From Parelaphostrongylus tenuis (taxonomy: Eukaryota > Nematoda > Chromadorea > Rhabditida > Metastrongylidae), in contig JAHQIW010000158.1 in assembly GCA_019055375.1 (NCBI GenBank), forward strand, positions 62,001 to 126,000: 64,000 bases of DNA, given 5' to 3'. The position numbers and the translations under genes are program-made. Shown piece by piece: positions 10,251 to 20,843 of this stretch. Position 1 is the stretch's first letter, and every line of letters starts with the position of its first letter. The notes beneath the pieces were generated by a model that saw only the letters and a list, made by a program, of their open reading frames with translations, was not told the origin of the DNA and searched no databases.

Positions 10251-11559
10251 CATTGAATGTGACAAATTTTTGGTGTGGAAGGTTACTCATTTGTCGGTAA
10301 TCCATCCCTTCTCTCCTAGGCTACAATAATGATTATGCATGGGATTCGCCTCGTGAAATATCGCACAAACTTGCACGTTGAGCTTGTGTTCTTCTCGTAC
10401 ACCCTTTGATGAGTTTCCTCTAAGTTTTCGACTTAAGTAGATATATTTGAGTGCTCAAATAGATTTTGCTTGCAGGGGATGCCTGCAAATGATAGCTTAT
10501 CTACAGATGAGAACATGTCACCACAAATCCATTATTTGCTCATTTTCAGTGTTGCGTACTACTTTTTGTCGATTCTGCTTTTTTTTCCAAATCCATAGCA
10601 AGTCAATACATAGGTTTTATTTTCCAGATTCTGTACACAAACAGTGGATTTCGCAAACTCTGAACATTTCGTCCTATGTTTTATATTGGAACTCTCGAGT
10701 GTGTTTCATTGATCTGTGATACATATAGTGTAATTGTCACTATATAGCCAAATTATAAACGCTCATTCTCCATATCTTGATCGGGTATCAAATTTTATCG
10801 TTTGATATTTGACACTTTGGTGGAATGTGGTGTTTGAAAAGATTCACAGAAATCAAACATTTTTGATAAAACTGGTATGATGCTGATTTGGATATCGTTC
10901 TTCCTTTGGGTCCCTGGAAACCTCCGCACGACGTCACCAGGGCATAATTAGATGCAGTTGCTAGTGATGTGGATCGAAGTGCAGATTGCATCTTTCGACT
11001 TCCTTAAAGTTTTTCGCTAGTGGAGGACCTGCCAATGGTTTTCAGCACCTGGCAATTTCGACCATGTCCCACAAGTCTTCGCTGTTTCATCGTACTTGGA
11101 AAAGTATTCTCAGTGACAAAGGTGGTTCTTGTTAATGCTAATTCAAAATATCTCAATTCATGGGCCCCATTTCAAACGCAATATAGATGCTCCTTTTCCC
11201 CTCATCATTCATTTTGGCTTTATATCGCCTAATGATAATCTGCAAGATGGCTCGTTCTCAGCCAGAATTTCCACTAGCAATGAAGGTGGGGGACATATTA
11301 TAAGGAAAAGAAGGACTGTCCTGCTCTTTCCCATTGGTGTTTCGGAAAGAAATTTTTGAGCGTGTAGTTTCTGAATTTTTCTGGTAAGAAGGTTAGGGCG
11401 TTTTAGTCATTGCTTAAGCAGGACGACGAAAAATCCAAGGCATCCCAGTAACTCATTATGTGCAGAATTGCTTATTAATATAAAAAAGAACTCAGTGTAA
11501 GCACTGTAATTACTACATTTTTCGAATTATCTAGAGATTCTAATAAACCTAATAGTTAT

Positions 11560-12330
11560 TTTTGAGCCATGTATGTGGTGTGCTATGGGCACTTATACAG
11601 GGCAAGACAGGTGTTTCGGCCTCTTGGTTTCATAGTTTGCACGGTGTCTTTTGGTTTATTCAGTTTCGAAGGGAGATATCTCTTGTCTATATAATGCGAT
11701 GCCGTAATACTTACACGCGCTGTCAAGGGATAAAATAAGTGGATGGCAAGTGCTCAATACTCGATTGCTCATGGATGATAATTGGTAGTCGTGAAATATT
11801 ATACCTTTCGCTTCGAGTGTTTCTTAAAACCATGCATAAATTTCAGTATACCTGATGGTTACTCTGAAGTCATGCATGTGGACTGTTATGTGTATTTATG
11901 TAGTGCAAGTCACGTGTTATAGCCTTACGATTTTGTCAGCTGCTCGGTGCGTTTCGGTCCATGCATGGCTCAAAAATAGCTATCACGTATATTGAAATTT
12001 GGGCGTTGTCTAGAGTAACATTCGAAACGGAATATATAATCTTTTACGATTACCAGCCAAGAGCAAGCGAGTGCACAGCACTAACCATTTGGTGATTTTA
12101 TCACTTCAAAAAGCTTGTAAGTATTATGGCGTCGATTTCCATAGATAAGGGATATCTCCTCGCGGAACTGACTAAACCGAAAGGCACCGTGCATCACACA
12201 GCTGAAAGGCCGGAAAAGTGTCTTGCACTGTATAAGTGCTCCATAATAGACCATCAGTATGGCTCAAAAGTAACTATCAGGCATATTGAAATTTGAGCGT
12301 GGTCTCAATAAACATTAGCAACGAAAGCTA
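11560..12330. repeat. Cluster of decayed hammerhead-family C units
   Basis: At least three family C fragments lie here, in both orientations. Diagnostic blocks are 'gagccatgtatgtgg', 'tgtttcggcctcttgg', 'aaatttgagcgtggtct' and 'agccaagagcaagcgagtgcac'. Ribozyme positions survive near 11590-11640 and 11910-11960 (minus) and 12190-12240 (plus), but every CUGAYGA core is mutated. The cluster sits in the TM3-TM4 intron of the chemoreceptor pseudogene. Confidence 0.55.
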
Positions 12331-12784
12331 TGCTGTCCAGAGATTACTGAAGTTAAGGAAGCTCGAGAAGTGATGAACTCACAAAATGATTGGCAAATGA
12401 GGCCTTGAGACATTGCAGGCGCCTGTTCTGCACTACTAGAACGGCTCGTTGTTTAAACGTATTGTGACGCTCGGCGAGAAGTGGATCCTCCAGAGTAACT
12501 ATCGACAATCGGCTCATTAGCTGCAGTCTGATTGAAATCCTCACCTCTCTCTATAGACAAGGTTCCGCTAAGATGGAATTAAGCCATTTGGTGTTCTATA
12601 ATTAATTCTAGTTATCAAGGCACCATGGAGTCAAGAACAACTCTTGCCAGCGGAAAGGTACTTTTAGCAGTTTAACAAAATTCGCTCGAAACCTGAGGAG
12701 CCGCAGACCATACATTGGTTTGCAGAAAAAGACCAATTATTTGCTGCGCTTTCACGTGCTTCATCATGTTACACTAGAGTGTAT

Positions 12785-12945
12785 GTGGCCACTAATTAGA
12801 GGTGCTCTGAGTCGCAACAAGGTCGATGGTTCTATCTTATGCTAATGGCTCGCCAAACTTTCCATCTCTCCAGATTCGGTAATTGGTAACGAATTCGTAT
12901 AGAAGGATAAGCATCAATGATTTGATGCATCGATAAGACACCATA
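12785..12945 (+). mobile_element. SINE S2, 5'-truncated copy
   Basis: It matches the minus-strand S2 copies at 7605 and 19745: 'agaggtgctctgagtcgcaacaaggtcgatggttc' corresponds to the A-box to B-box part, followed by 'ggctcgccaaactttccatc'. Confidence 0.5.
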
Positions 12946-13044
12946 AGTCAGTGTAACGGCTACATATGCTTTCAGTCGCCTTAAACAAGGTTAAAAACTG
13001 TAGAAGAATGCATGTCGCATCTTTCAGGAATTTTCTAGAGCCGC

Positions 13045-13101
13045 GAGAGAGAGACAGAGAGAGAGAGAGAGAGACAGAGAGAGAGACAGAGAGAGAGAGA
13101 G
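13045..13101. repeat. (GA)n-rich microsatellite
   Basis: Runs of gagaga are interrupted regularly by gac, for about 57 bases. Confidence 0.95.
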
Positions 13102-14814
13102 TTTTATGTTACTCTATGAATCATGCAGAAACTGAACAGCGTGCCAGGAAACTCTGCCATGCCGTGCACCACATACTCTCGTCAAACCATTCCTCTATTG
13201 CTTCCCATTAACTCAAAAATCTCGACAATTTTCTTTACGAGAGGTGTTTGGGATACCGTGTCGAACCTGAAACTGTCTTCAATGACTCCCCTGTCTTAAG
13301 TACTGCAAATCCTTGAGCAAATGGACTGAATAAAAGCTATTTCGTACCGAAAACGTGTAGCTTTCGAAGGCTTCACTTTTACCGATAATGGTTGCTTTGC
13401 GACGTGTTATGCCTTTTTAATGATCACTGCTGGATATTCCCATCAATCCCCGGGCAAAATATTTGCAGATTGACTTCCTTGAAATCTTGAATGAGAGGAC
13501 AAAAAGAAATACTAAATGTTCTGCAACGAAACAACTTTAAAGTGGCATATTGCTAACGTTTATGTGTTGTTTGCGCGTTGGATATGTCAGATGACCTTTT
13601 CAGAATTTCTTCACGATCCGAAAAGGTAAAACCTAGTCATTCTTTATAAAAAACGCAGTCTTTTAACTACCTTCTTTCTGCTTATTTACCATTCAAGTGT
13701 TTAGTGTAATGCCAAATGGAATAGTAAGAAAGTAAAAATATTGTCCATGAAGCGGTCTAGGTGGATACGGTCATACACAAAGGGAGAAGGTTCCTATATA
13801 GTATCGAAGTTCCAATTCATAGCTGCCATGTCATTTAGTATTCTCCCTTCGCTATCTACATAGTGATAGCTGTAACCGTATTAAGAGTTTGTTTGATTAT
13901 TACTGATTTGACGCCTTCACGCCTTTATTATGACATCTGACGTGTTGGCTGTTGCAGGGGAGTGTTGAGTTTCGAGTTAGTCTTTAGCAACAATAATTGC
14001 TAACTCAAAATAGAATGCTCGACTTTGTACTTATTCGCCACACGGGTCTTTTCATGTAAACACGGAAAATAACTCACGCTAGGGATACAACTGTTTATAG
14101 CGATAATAACAATACAATAAAAGCAATTTGACGATATGTAGTTGAGGAAATAAGCACGAGCGAAGTGGGTGACTAACTGGAACAGTGGAACACTGGAACG
14201 AGGCATGGAACTATCGAGCTGCCTCCAGTGTAAGGCGGGATCAAGCTTGTATAGGGAAGGACGACAGAAAGCTTAATCTGATAAAGCGCGAAGGATTTCA
14301 GCCGTACAAGCGATGGGGAAGAAAGTTCAGAGCATAAAAACTACAAGTGCACGCTTCGGTGTGGAAGGAATAAAATGTCTTGCACGGGATGACGATGCTA
14401 TCACATCAAGGAAACGGTTGTGGAGTTGAAGTTCATGTGAAAGCGATGACAACGGCCAGGCAAAAGGTGATCGGAATGCAATGGAATAGCTTGTAGGAAA
14501 GGTCACTTGAAACTGTATTACATTTTGATCAAAGGTTCTAGTATTTAGTTAATCTAGGAAGCTTAGACAAAGTAGACTTCAAGAACTATCCGCGGATTGA
14601 GTTCTATATTTGATGATTTCAAGTCTAGGTAGCTCAATGGCTAGAGATGCCTTTCAATGACGCTCAATGTCAGATTAGCTAGTGGTCAACAAGTACTTGT
14701 CCCATAATTTCTTACGCTCTACTGTTTACATCACTGTTTTCTATTCAAGATCAGGTTGTTGCTCAAAAGGTTTTCAATGTCGGATGATCTTCTAGTAGCT
14801 TGGGTATACATTTA

Positions 14815-15140
14815 GATATGGGTGTAGACATCATCGTTCGTCATCTGAAGGAATCGGGCTACCACAAAGTTATGTCTCGATAGACACCTCATACATGACC
14901 GACCACCTCACAATGCAAAGTCGACTCGCTACCTTTTGAGAAATTAGGCTGAACTGCTACACCACACCCACCGCATAGTTCTGATATTGCTTCCTCGGAT
15001 TATTACCTTTTTTCTCTCTAAATGATCATCTGCTGGAGAATAATCTCACTATAAGCAGCTTAAATGTGATCTTGACGACTTTTTTGATTGTGAGCCTCAT
15101 GCTGCTTAATGAAAATCATTCATTATTTGCCCAGTAAATA
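14815..15140 (+). pseudogene. Mariner transposase relic
   Basis: Fragments of a mariner transposase can be followed across frames on the plus strand. A RHLKESGYHKVMSR block leads into a CKVDSLPFEKLG-like block. A TPHPPHSSDIASSDYYLF block follows, corresponding to the conserved PHPPYSPDLAPSDY motif, and then NDHLLE. Most of the catalytic core between the first two blocks is deleted, and stops are frequent. It lies in the last surviving intron of the chemoreceptor pseudogene. Confidence 0.75.
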
Positions 15141-15789
15141 GTTTCCATCAGTAATCATGACATTAATTAGATTTTTATAAATGATTTATCCAATAGATAA
15201 CAACTCAACTGATAAAAGTGTTGAAAGTGAAAAACATGGGGAGACCTAATGATCCCGGCCGCAAATTGATTACAGGTTTGGAATACTTGGACACATCTTT
15301 ACACCAGATGGAACAGAATCCTTGAACAAAGTTTGTGTCATGAATGTCTGCCGAACCATTTCAATTGAAAGTTTCCGCCACGTGTAGCGAGGTGGTAAGA
15401 GCTGTATCTATAATGCAAATTAGTCCTTGGTTCCTCTCTGGGTAAACCAAATTCATCATTATTTAGAGTCATAAAAGTGCTACAGGCTTTGTCAGAAGAG
15501 CAGAATAACAGTAGGTTATCGTAAGTCATTGATCAGGCTAAATAAAGCATTTGCTTCCTTTTTTTTGAATTTTTCAGATGGAACAGAGAACAAATACTAT
15601 AAATGTTGAACTTCGCGTGATCACTTACGCCACAGTTTTATTCCTCGCATTAACAAGCTTGGTTGCTTTCTCGCATTATTCCGACCTTTTTTTCCTCATT
15701 CTATATGGACGGTGTTTGCGATAAAACTGTACAGTGTGCTGTACACCGGTTTGAACCCGCTTTTATACTTAGCTTGCTCGAGGTGAGTT

Positions 15790-16620
15790 GATTGACGTCA
15801 CAGATTGGCGAACAGTGAAGCTTTTGATAAGGTATTAGTTGAAAGATTCATGATGAAGCACAGCAGATTACAAATTTAAGCCTTGATCATGAAATTGTAA
15901 AATGTATTTAGTTATTCTATCACACTTTATGACTTTCATAAATCCTCATCCATGGCGAAGACGACTCTTAACGAGGCGTAAAATCACATAATAGATAGTG
16001 GTATTGCCAGGCTCTCGACTGACAAGCGTTGTCCTATTGAAGTCGAACGAAGTTTTGGAGAAAATCTTTGCTGATAATTTTAGAAATTTCTTTGCTGCCA
16101 TAGCGACTTTCTTAGATTTCTATCGAAAACATTTCTGATAGAGGATTTGTCCATCATGTGATTGCTTAAGCTGTACAAGCGATGAGCCAAATGTGAGTAT
16201 TCTATAATTTATGTATGTTATAGGAAAGCCGCCGGTCGTTCTTTCAGTACATTCGCGAGGCATCACCAGCGCAAACCACCAAACCACCATCCTTAAGATG
16301 ATTTCCGTCAATATATCAATGTGCTAAGTACTTTTAACTTTTAGATGCATCATTTGATACCTAATATGTAAAAAGTTCTGATTTCATTTCACATGCCTTG
16401 TCAACTAACATTCAACAGTACCGATGGTGACGCCGTAATATCCGCTTAGTTACGATTTTCTCGGTGGTAGCTAACGTTTGATATTTGTAATTTTCTTACT
16501 GGGACGATGAAAAGTTATCGGATGTTTATGAAGTGTCTGAATTTGTAGGAAAGATGTAATATTATGCAAATAATTTTTCTATACTTTTATTTATTTCTTT
16601 CAGTATTCTATACTTATTCT
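15790..16620. other. No gene recognised
   Basis: This is where the missing last exon of the pseudogene would be expected. I see no match to it, nor any other supported feature. Confidence 0.4.
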
Positions 16621-16621
16621 T

Positions 16622-17312
16622 CTATCAGACCTACTATGCCTCCCACGCAACAGACGACGACTTTTACTGCGCATAAGGTCGGATCGATTGTTCATGAATG
16701 TTCGATACCGAGAAGTTGTCAAAAACTGACACTTCAGAGACATGTACTCAATCACATATTGTCTCAGTGTTGCACTCAATCGTTACGTTGTTTTCGATCA
16801 TGCATATGAACATGACACGATCGAAGGATGAAGACCAATCATCAGACTTGTTGTGAACACCGAATAGTGGACTTATGTACTCAGTGCATTGAGGCTTTAC
16901 GGTTATCAGCGCAGCGTTCAAGGTCCGCTCTGGTGGACGTCATGAGGACGAAATGAAAAAACGATTGGCGCGTGACCATGGTAGGAAGCATACATGTTAC
17001 TGGACTCTCATTCTTACACTGCTCATATAATGGTGGAATGAACCACGAGAAAACATCCAATACAGGAACAAAAAAGGAGTTATGCTATTTAACTATTTGT
17101 GGACGGCGGCTGGCAAGCGGTTCGGACAGCTACGAAAAGAGGCTGGCAGCGCGCTCCAACGATAATGTGGTTATAATGTGATAATCGTATCTCAAGGCCC
17201 AATGGTAAAGATTGATGTGCAAAAACATTTGTGCCAGGTGAGATCGATTCATGAGCAATCTATCCGAGCTTAGGCGCAGTAAAAGTCGTCGCATCACGTA
17301 GGAGGCATAGTA
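16622..17312. mobile_element. Foldback element with ~75-bp inverted ends
   Basis: The left end (about 16624-16702, with 'tatgcctcccacgc', 'gacgacttttactgcgc' and 'tgttcatgaat') is matched in reverse by the right end (about 17233-17312, with 'gcgcagtaaaagtcgtcgc' and 'ggaggcatagtagtagg'). The 530-bp centre has a plus-strand frame ending in 'RRLASGSDSYEKRLAARSN' that I do not recognise. It is probably a MITE-like or foldback transposon. Confidence 0.55.
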
Positions 17313-17389
17313 GTAGGCTTGACTGGTTTTGATAATGTCATGCCGATCAATGTAGTGCGATCGTCCGTGTATTGCCCTGCATTTCTAAT

Positions 17390-17790
17390 AAGTAGGCTTA
17401 GGTCGAATAAATAAACATCCGTATGCGAGAATTTTAATGCCTGTGTGGATACTATGATATATCCCCAACCTGAATTCGACAATGAAGTGTGATTTTTGTG
17501 ATAAATCTGATTGTATCGCGAGACACGTACATGTTTTTCCTTTAAAGATGTGAACTAGCTTGGCCACATTGTGAGAAGTAAACACTGGCAATCAGATAGG
17601 CTATAATTTTTTGGATCTGAAAGAGGCTTGTCGTTCCTTGATAAGGTTGCCATGAGAACGGCAATTTGAAGGCTATGGCTTGTAGTTCGGTACCTAACCA
17701 CCTACATTAAGGATTATTTTTTCAACTTATAACTAGTAGCAAACAACTTTCTCAATGTTTAATACTTCGAATCTTAGAAGACTCAATATT
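17390..17790. repeat. Dispersed repeat R2, copy 3
   Basis: It shares 'gttgccatgagaacggcaatttgaaggc' and 'ttgtagttcggtacc' with the two copies at 7930-9010. It lacks the tRNA-hairpin insertion and so serves as an approximate empty-site comparison. Confidence 0.5.
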
Positions 17791-17859
17791 ACTTCTTAAG
17801 TAGTGATATCTGCCCGATAGGAAAGGTTGCTTTCCTATAGCTTTCATAATCCTGTATCA

Positions 17860-18275
17860 TTTGTCGCTCGGTTGACCGTCGAATGACTCGGGTGGGCACC
17901 GTCCACATCTCCATTTTAACTTTTTGCGTGAAAGAGTAGCCCAGTGGGTTGTCCTCATCCCAGGGATCCGTTAGCATCATATCTTTTTTCTAGGCTTCTC
18001 GTGAAGAAATCGGACTGTTGGGTCTTGCTGTGGAGCCTGACATCCCAAGAAATGTAGTTGGTAAGGCACTCGTTTATCGACTGACATTAAAGCGCTTCAC
18101 GTATCAGGCCCACATCCGGTAGCCTAGAGTGTTGATCGGTGTCTTTGATTTTCGATCGATGACGTGAATCATAACTTTGGATCTTTTCTTTCATCTGCGA
18201 GATACGGTGTACTCCCGGCCCGAACTTTTCACTACGCGTTCAATAGCGCCAATTGAGCTCGTTTCAGGTGCAGTC
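17860..18275 (-). mobile_element. RTE fragment, C-terminal end only
   Basis: The minus strand gives the RTE tail in broken frames: a wsDFFTrs-like block near 18000, a basic SxxR-GR block, and upstream (near 18200) a block corresponding to SRISQMKERI. It matches the 2130-3545 fragment base for base in places ('gtgaagaaatcgga', 'gcgagatacgg'). Confidence 0.7.
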
Positions 18276-19289
18276 GTCCCATCCCAGATGTTAGTTGTTT
18301 GAATAATTTGATGCTTATGGTCAAACTCGTTTTGACAAGAGTGCTAACGCCGTCGACTCCTCTGCAATGGTATGTTCCAAGGAACGCTTCTTTCTTGGTG
18401 CCATGAACAGCGTAAAATTTGTGGCGTTTTCTCGTCTCAACCAGGCCAGTGACGTAGTACATAATGCTTCTTGCTTGAATTGGTAGATCTTCAACAGTGG
18501 ATTCGTATGATTTGTCCGTGTATCAAAGGGACATATTGTCACTTCAGTCCATTCCGATTTTGGCAGTCTAGTCTGATCCTGGGATTTTGGCTGCCTCTCT
18601 GTACTCGTCTTACGCGGCGCTGCCGTACGGGGGCTCCTTTGGGGTCGCGGGAACGAGAAACATTTATATTACCGTTTTTTGTGCTTTAATACTTAACTTA
18701 TAGCTTGCCAGGCTCTGAACGTCGAAGCTGGATACTCATGGGTAGCCTGCCAGTCTCTTCCGGATTAGCAGGAAGAGCTTATTTGCAGGAGGTGTCTCCT
18801 ACCCGCCCTCAATGTACTTCTCAACCGCTGATTGCAGGCTTTTGGCCAATTTGACTCGTAGTAATAAAAGTCTGTCAAGTCGGCGTTGTACAAACAGAAA
18901 TCTCTTTCCCTGAATCCACTTACGACTTCGGGAAACACCGGGGTCGTTTCTGATTTATTCCCCTATCTACCACCTGAAGACGCATCAAGTGCCCTCGCGA
19001 CTAATCAGGCTCCGAGATGCCTTGAAAAAAGCGATGTGTGAGCTCTGAAGATAACCTTAAAATTACATTTCCAAACTGCTAAAACTCCCTCAATTTCCGA
19101 AGTCCCTCAATCCTTTAGATTGTTTGAGTCGAAAACTCCTTATAACTTTGAAGTTTGATTTCTTGATCCTCTTTCCTGATATATGTTCTCGAGACCGTAT
19201 TACAATTTGCTCTATTCCACGCTCCTTCCACTTAATTCGTTTTCTATCATACGGCCTCCACAAAGGTCTACGACTATCTTACGTGTTGT

Positions 19290-19500
19290 TTTGGGTGCTA
19301 GCTAAGAATTTCGTCTTCTTCATGATTGTAGCAGAATGCCGGTTGAGGCGATTATCCTTGCAATCCAGGAGGTTTGTCAGGCTAAGACGTTTTTGGAGCG
19401 TTCATTTGGTCGATTGCAAGAGAGTAAAGGGGGAGGATCGGACCAATGCTCATTGCTCTGCCTCTGATTTACTGCCTCGGTAACCACTGCAGTGCCAGCA
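19290..19500 (-). mobile_element. tRNA-derived SINE, family S1
   Basis: On the minus strand a tRNA-like head (about 19480) is followed by 'ctctcttgcaatcgacc' and 'gattgcaaggataatcgcctc'. The element ends in a GAAGAAG-type tail near 19310. It is related to 24485-24690, 56622-56830 and 61770-61960. Confidence 0.5.
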
Positions 19501-19744
19501 CCCTACTTTTCCCTAATTGCTATTAAAGAATCGTCAAACTACTGTTTGACATCAAAGAACGTACATATTGCCATTCAACAATTATATCATAATGAGGTTG
19601 TTATCAATGAAGGAGTTTCATGCTTTGACGAGCATCATTCCATTGAATCAGTCTTAGCTGGTGGGCGCGTGATAGCGTAGTAGGACGTTCTATTCATGTT
19701 GAACAATTGAAGAAACACCTTGTATATAACTCCTTTTGTAGTGA

Positions 19745-20040
19745 TTGAGATGAATAAAGGTTAAGCTCTTGACGATGATCAATTCCTGAGGGATGCGCCA
19801 TGCATTCGTCTTCAAGTTTTAGCTTTGCCTGAGATGACTGGATGCACATCTGGACTTCGCAATCATTTGCAGTGGTCTGCCAATGGATTGTGTCAGTGTT
19901 TTTTATACTCTCATACATGTTTACAGCTGATAAACCGACCCTGGAGCGGTGGAAGGTTTGATGAGCTATGAGCACTATATCGAACCATCTACCTTGTGTG
20001 CGCTGAAGAGCACCTTTTATGACTGCGCCACATGCGCTCT
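19745..20040 (-). mobile_element. SINE S2, full-length-like copy
   Basis: It can be aligned throughout with 7605-7900. The minus-strand head has 'gcgcatgtggcgcagtcataaaagg' and a B-box position 'ggttcgatatagtgctc'; the 3' end is 'gggattgatcatcgtcaagagc'-like. Confidence 0.6.
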
Positions 20041-20700
20041 TTCGTAGTATTGAAAGATCATAATTTTATATCTGGGTTATAGAAAGACTCAAGAAGTCCT
20101 ACTGATCCATGAAGTCTCTTTTTTTCGTCCGGATAAGTGTAGTGTCGGTTTTACTCCTACGAAGGGTTGAAAATACTTGCTGTCTTGGTTGAAGCTGGAA
20201 GCAGCAACCACGCATAATGTTGCACGACATCACTAATCTCTACGTGAGTGCTGTACACTTCTCAACGCAGTGGAGCACAGATGTCTTAAAAGTACTTTTT
20301 CTTTGAACTTTTCAAGCAACTATATACCATAATAAGGTAAATAAAAAACAAATCTGTAACAGTTGTAATCACGCTGTTGAATAGCCACTGACAGCCTTAA
20401 CAAATCTATAATGAAATTGTGCAGTATAATGACATTCTTTGCACGATGTATGCAATTAGAATGTTATCTTCTATTTTTATTTACTCTATTTCTGGGTTTC
20501 TGAGCGACTGTGACAAATTTTGATGTGGGCGACCAGCTCCTCATTGACTTTCCATCCCTCCTCCCTACATTATCGCAATGAGCCTTTATGAGATGTACAT
20601 CGTGAAATATCAGACAAAGCTTCCTCGTTGAGCTGAGTTCTTTCGTATGTTATTCGCAAGATTTTTCTCAAGCAATTCTTAAATGAGGCAGATACATCTT
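20040..20700 (+). promoter_or_regulatory. Upstream region of the chemoreceptor gene
   Basis: From about 20510 to the start codon the sequence is similar to 10259-10510 upstream of the pseudogene copy ('tgacaaattttgatgtgg', 'gtgaaatatcagacaaagctt'), so promoter-proximal DNA was part of the duplication. No promoter motif can be named with confidence. Confidence 0.35.
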
Positions 20701-20738
20701 AATGCTCACAGAACTTGTCTGCAAATGCCATCGTAACG

Positions 20739-20843
20739 ATGGTCGAGAAAATATCGCCACAGACGAATAGTGCACTAATCGTTGGAGTTGTGTATATTAT
20801 TTTTCCACTTCCATTACTGATTGTTTACCTAATTTTCAATTTG
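20739..20843 (+). CDS. Chemoreceptor exon 1 (N-terminus, TM1)
   Basis: ATG at 20739 is the first in-frame methionine after upstream stops. 35 codons end exactly at a GTGAGT donor. The hydrophobic run VGVVYIIFPLPLLIVYLIF is TM1. The short N-terminus lacks a cleaved signal, as is usual for this superfamily. Confidence 0.7.

Larger units (their letters stand above)
10259..15782 (+). pseudogene. Decayed serpentine chemoreceptor, tandem paralogue of the 20739-33572 gene
   Basis: Six stretches match, in order, exons 1-6 of the downstream chemoreceptor gene. They are TM1 near 10516-10600, TM2 near 10622-10785, TM3 at about 11157-11285, TM4 at 13541-13625, TM5 at 13725-13886, and TM6/TM7 at 15578-15782. 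The homology begins upstream of the start codon (about 10259), so this is a gene duplication, not a retrocopy. Disabling changes are clear. TM2 has several in-frame stops and TM3 has one stop. TM4 lacks one base and its acceptor AG is AA. TM5 lacks two bases. The TM6/TM7 exon lacks one base near 15690, after which the frame resumes through WTVFAI to NPLLYLACSR. I found no copy of the final exon up to 17 kb. No product is expected. Confidence 0.85.

Noticed and set aside
16930..16960. 'catgaggacgaaa' as a ribozyme
   Set aside because: Only half of the core is present and no CTGATGA strand is near.
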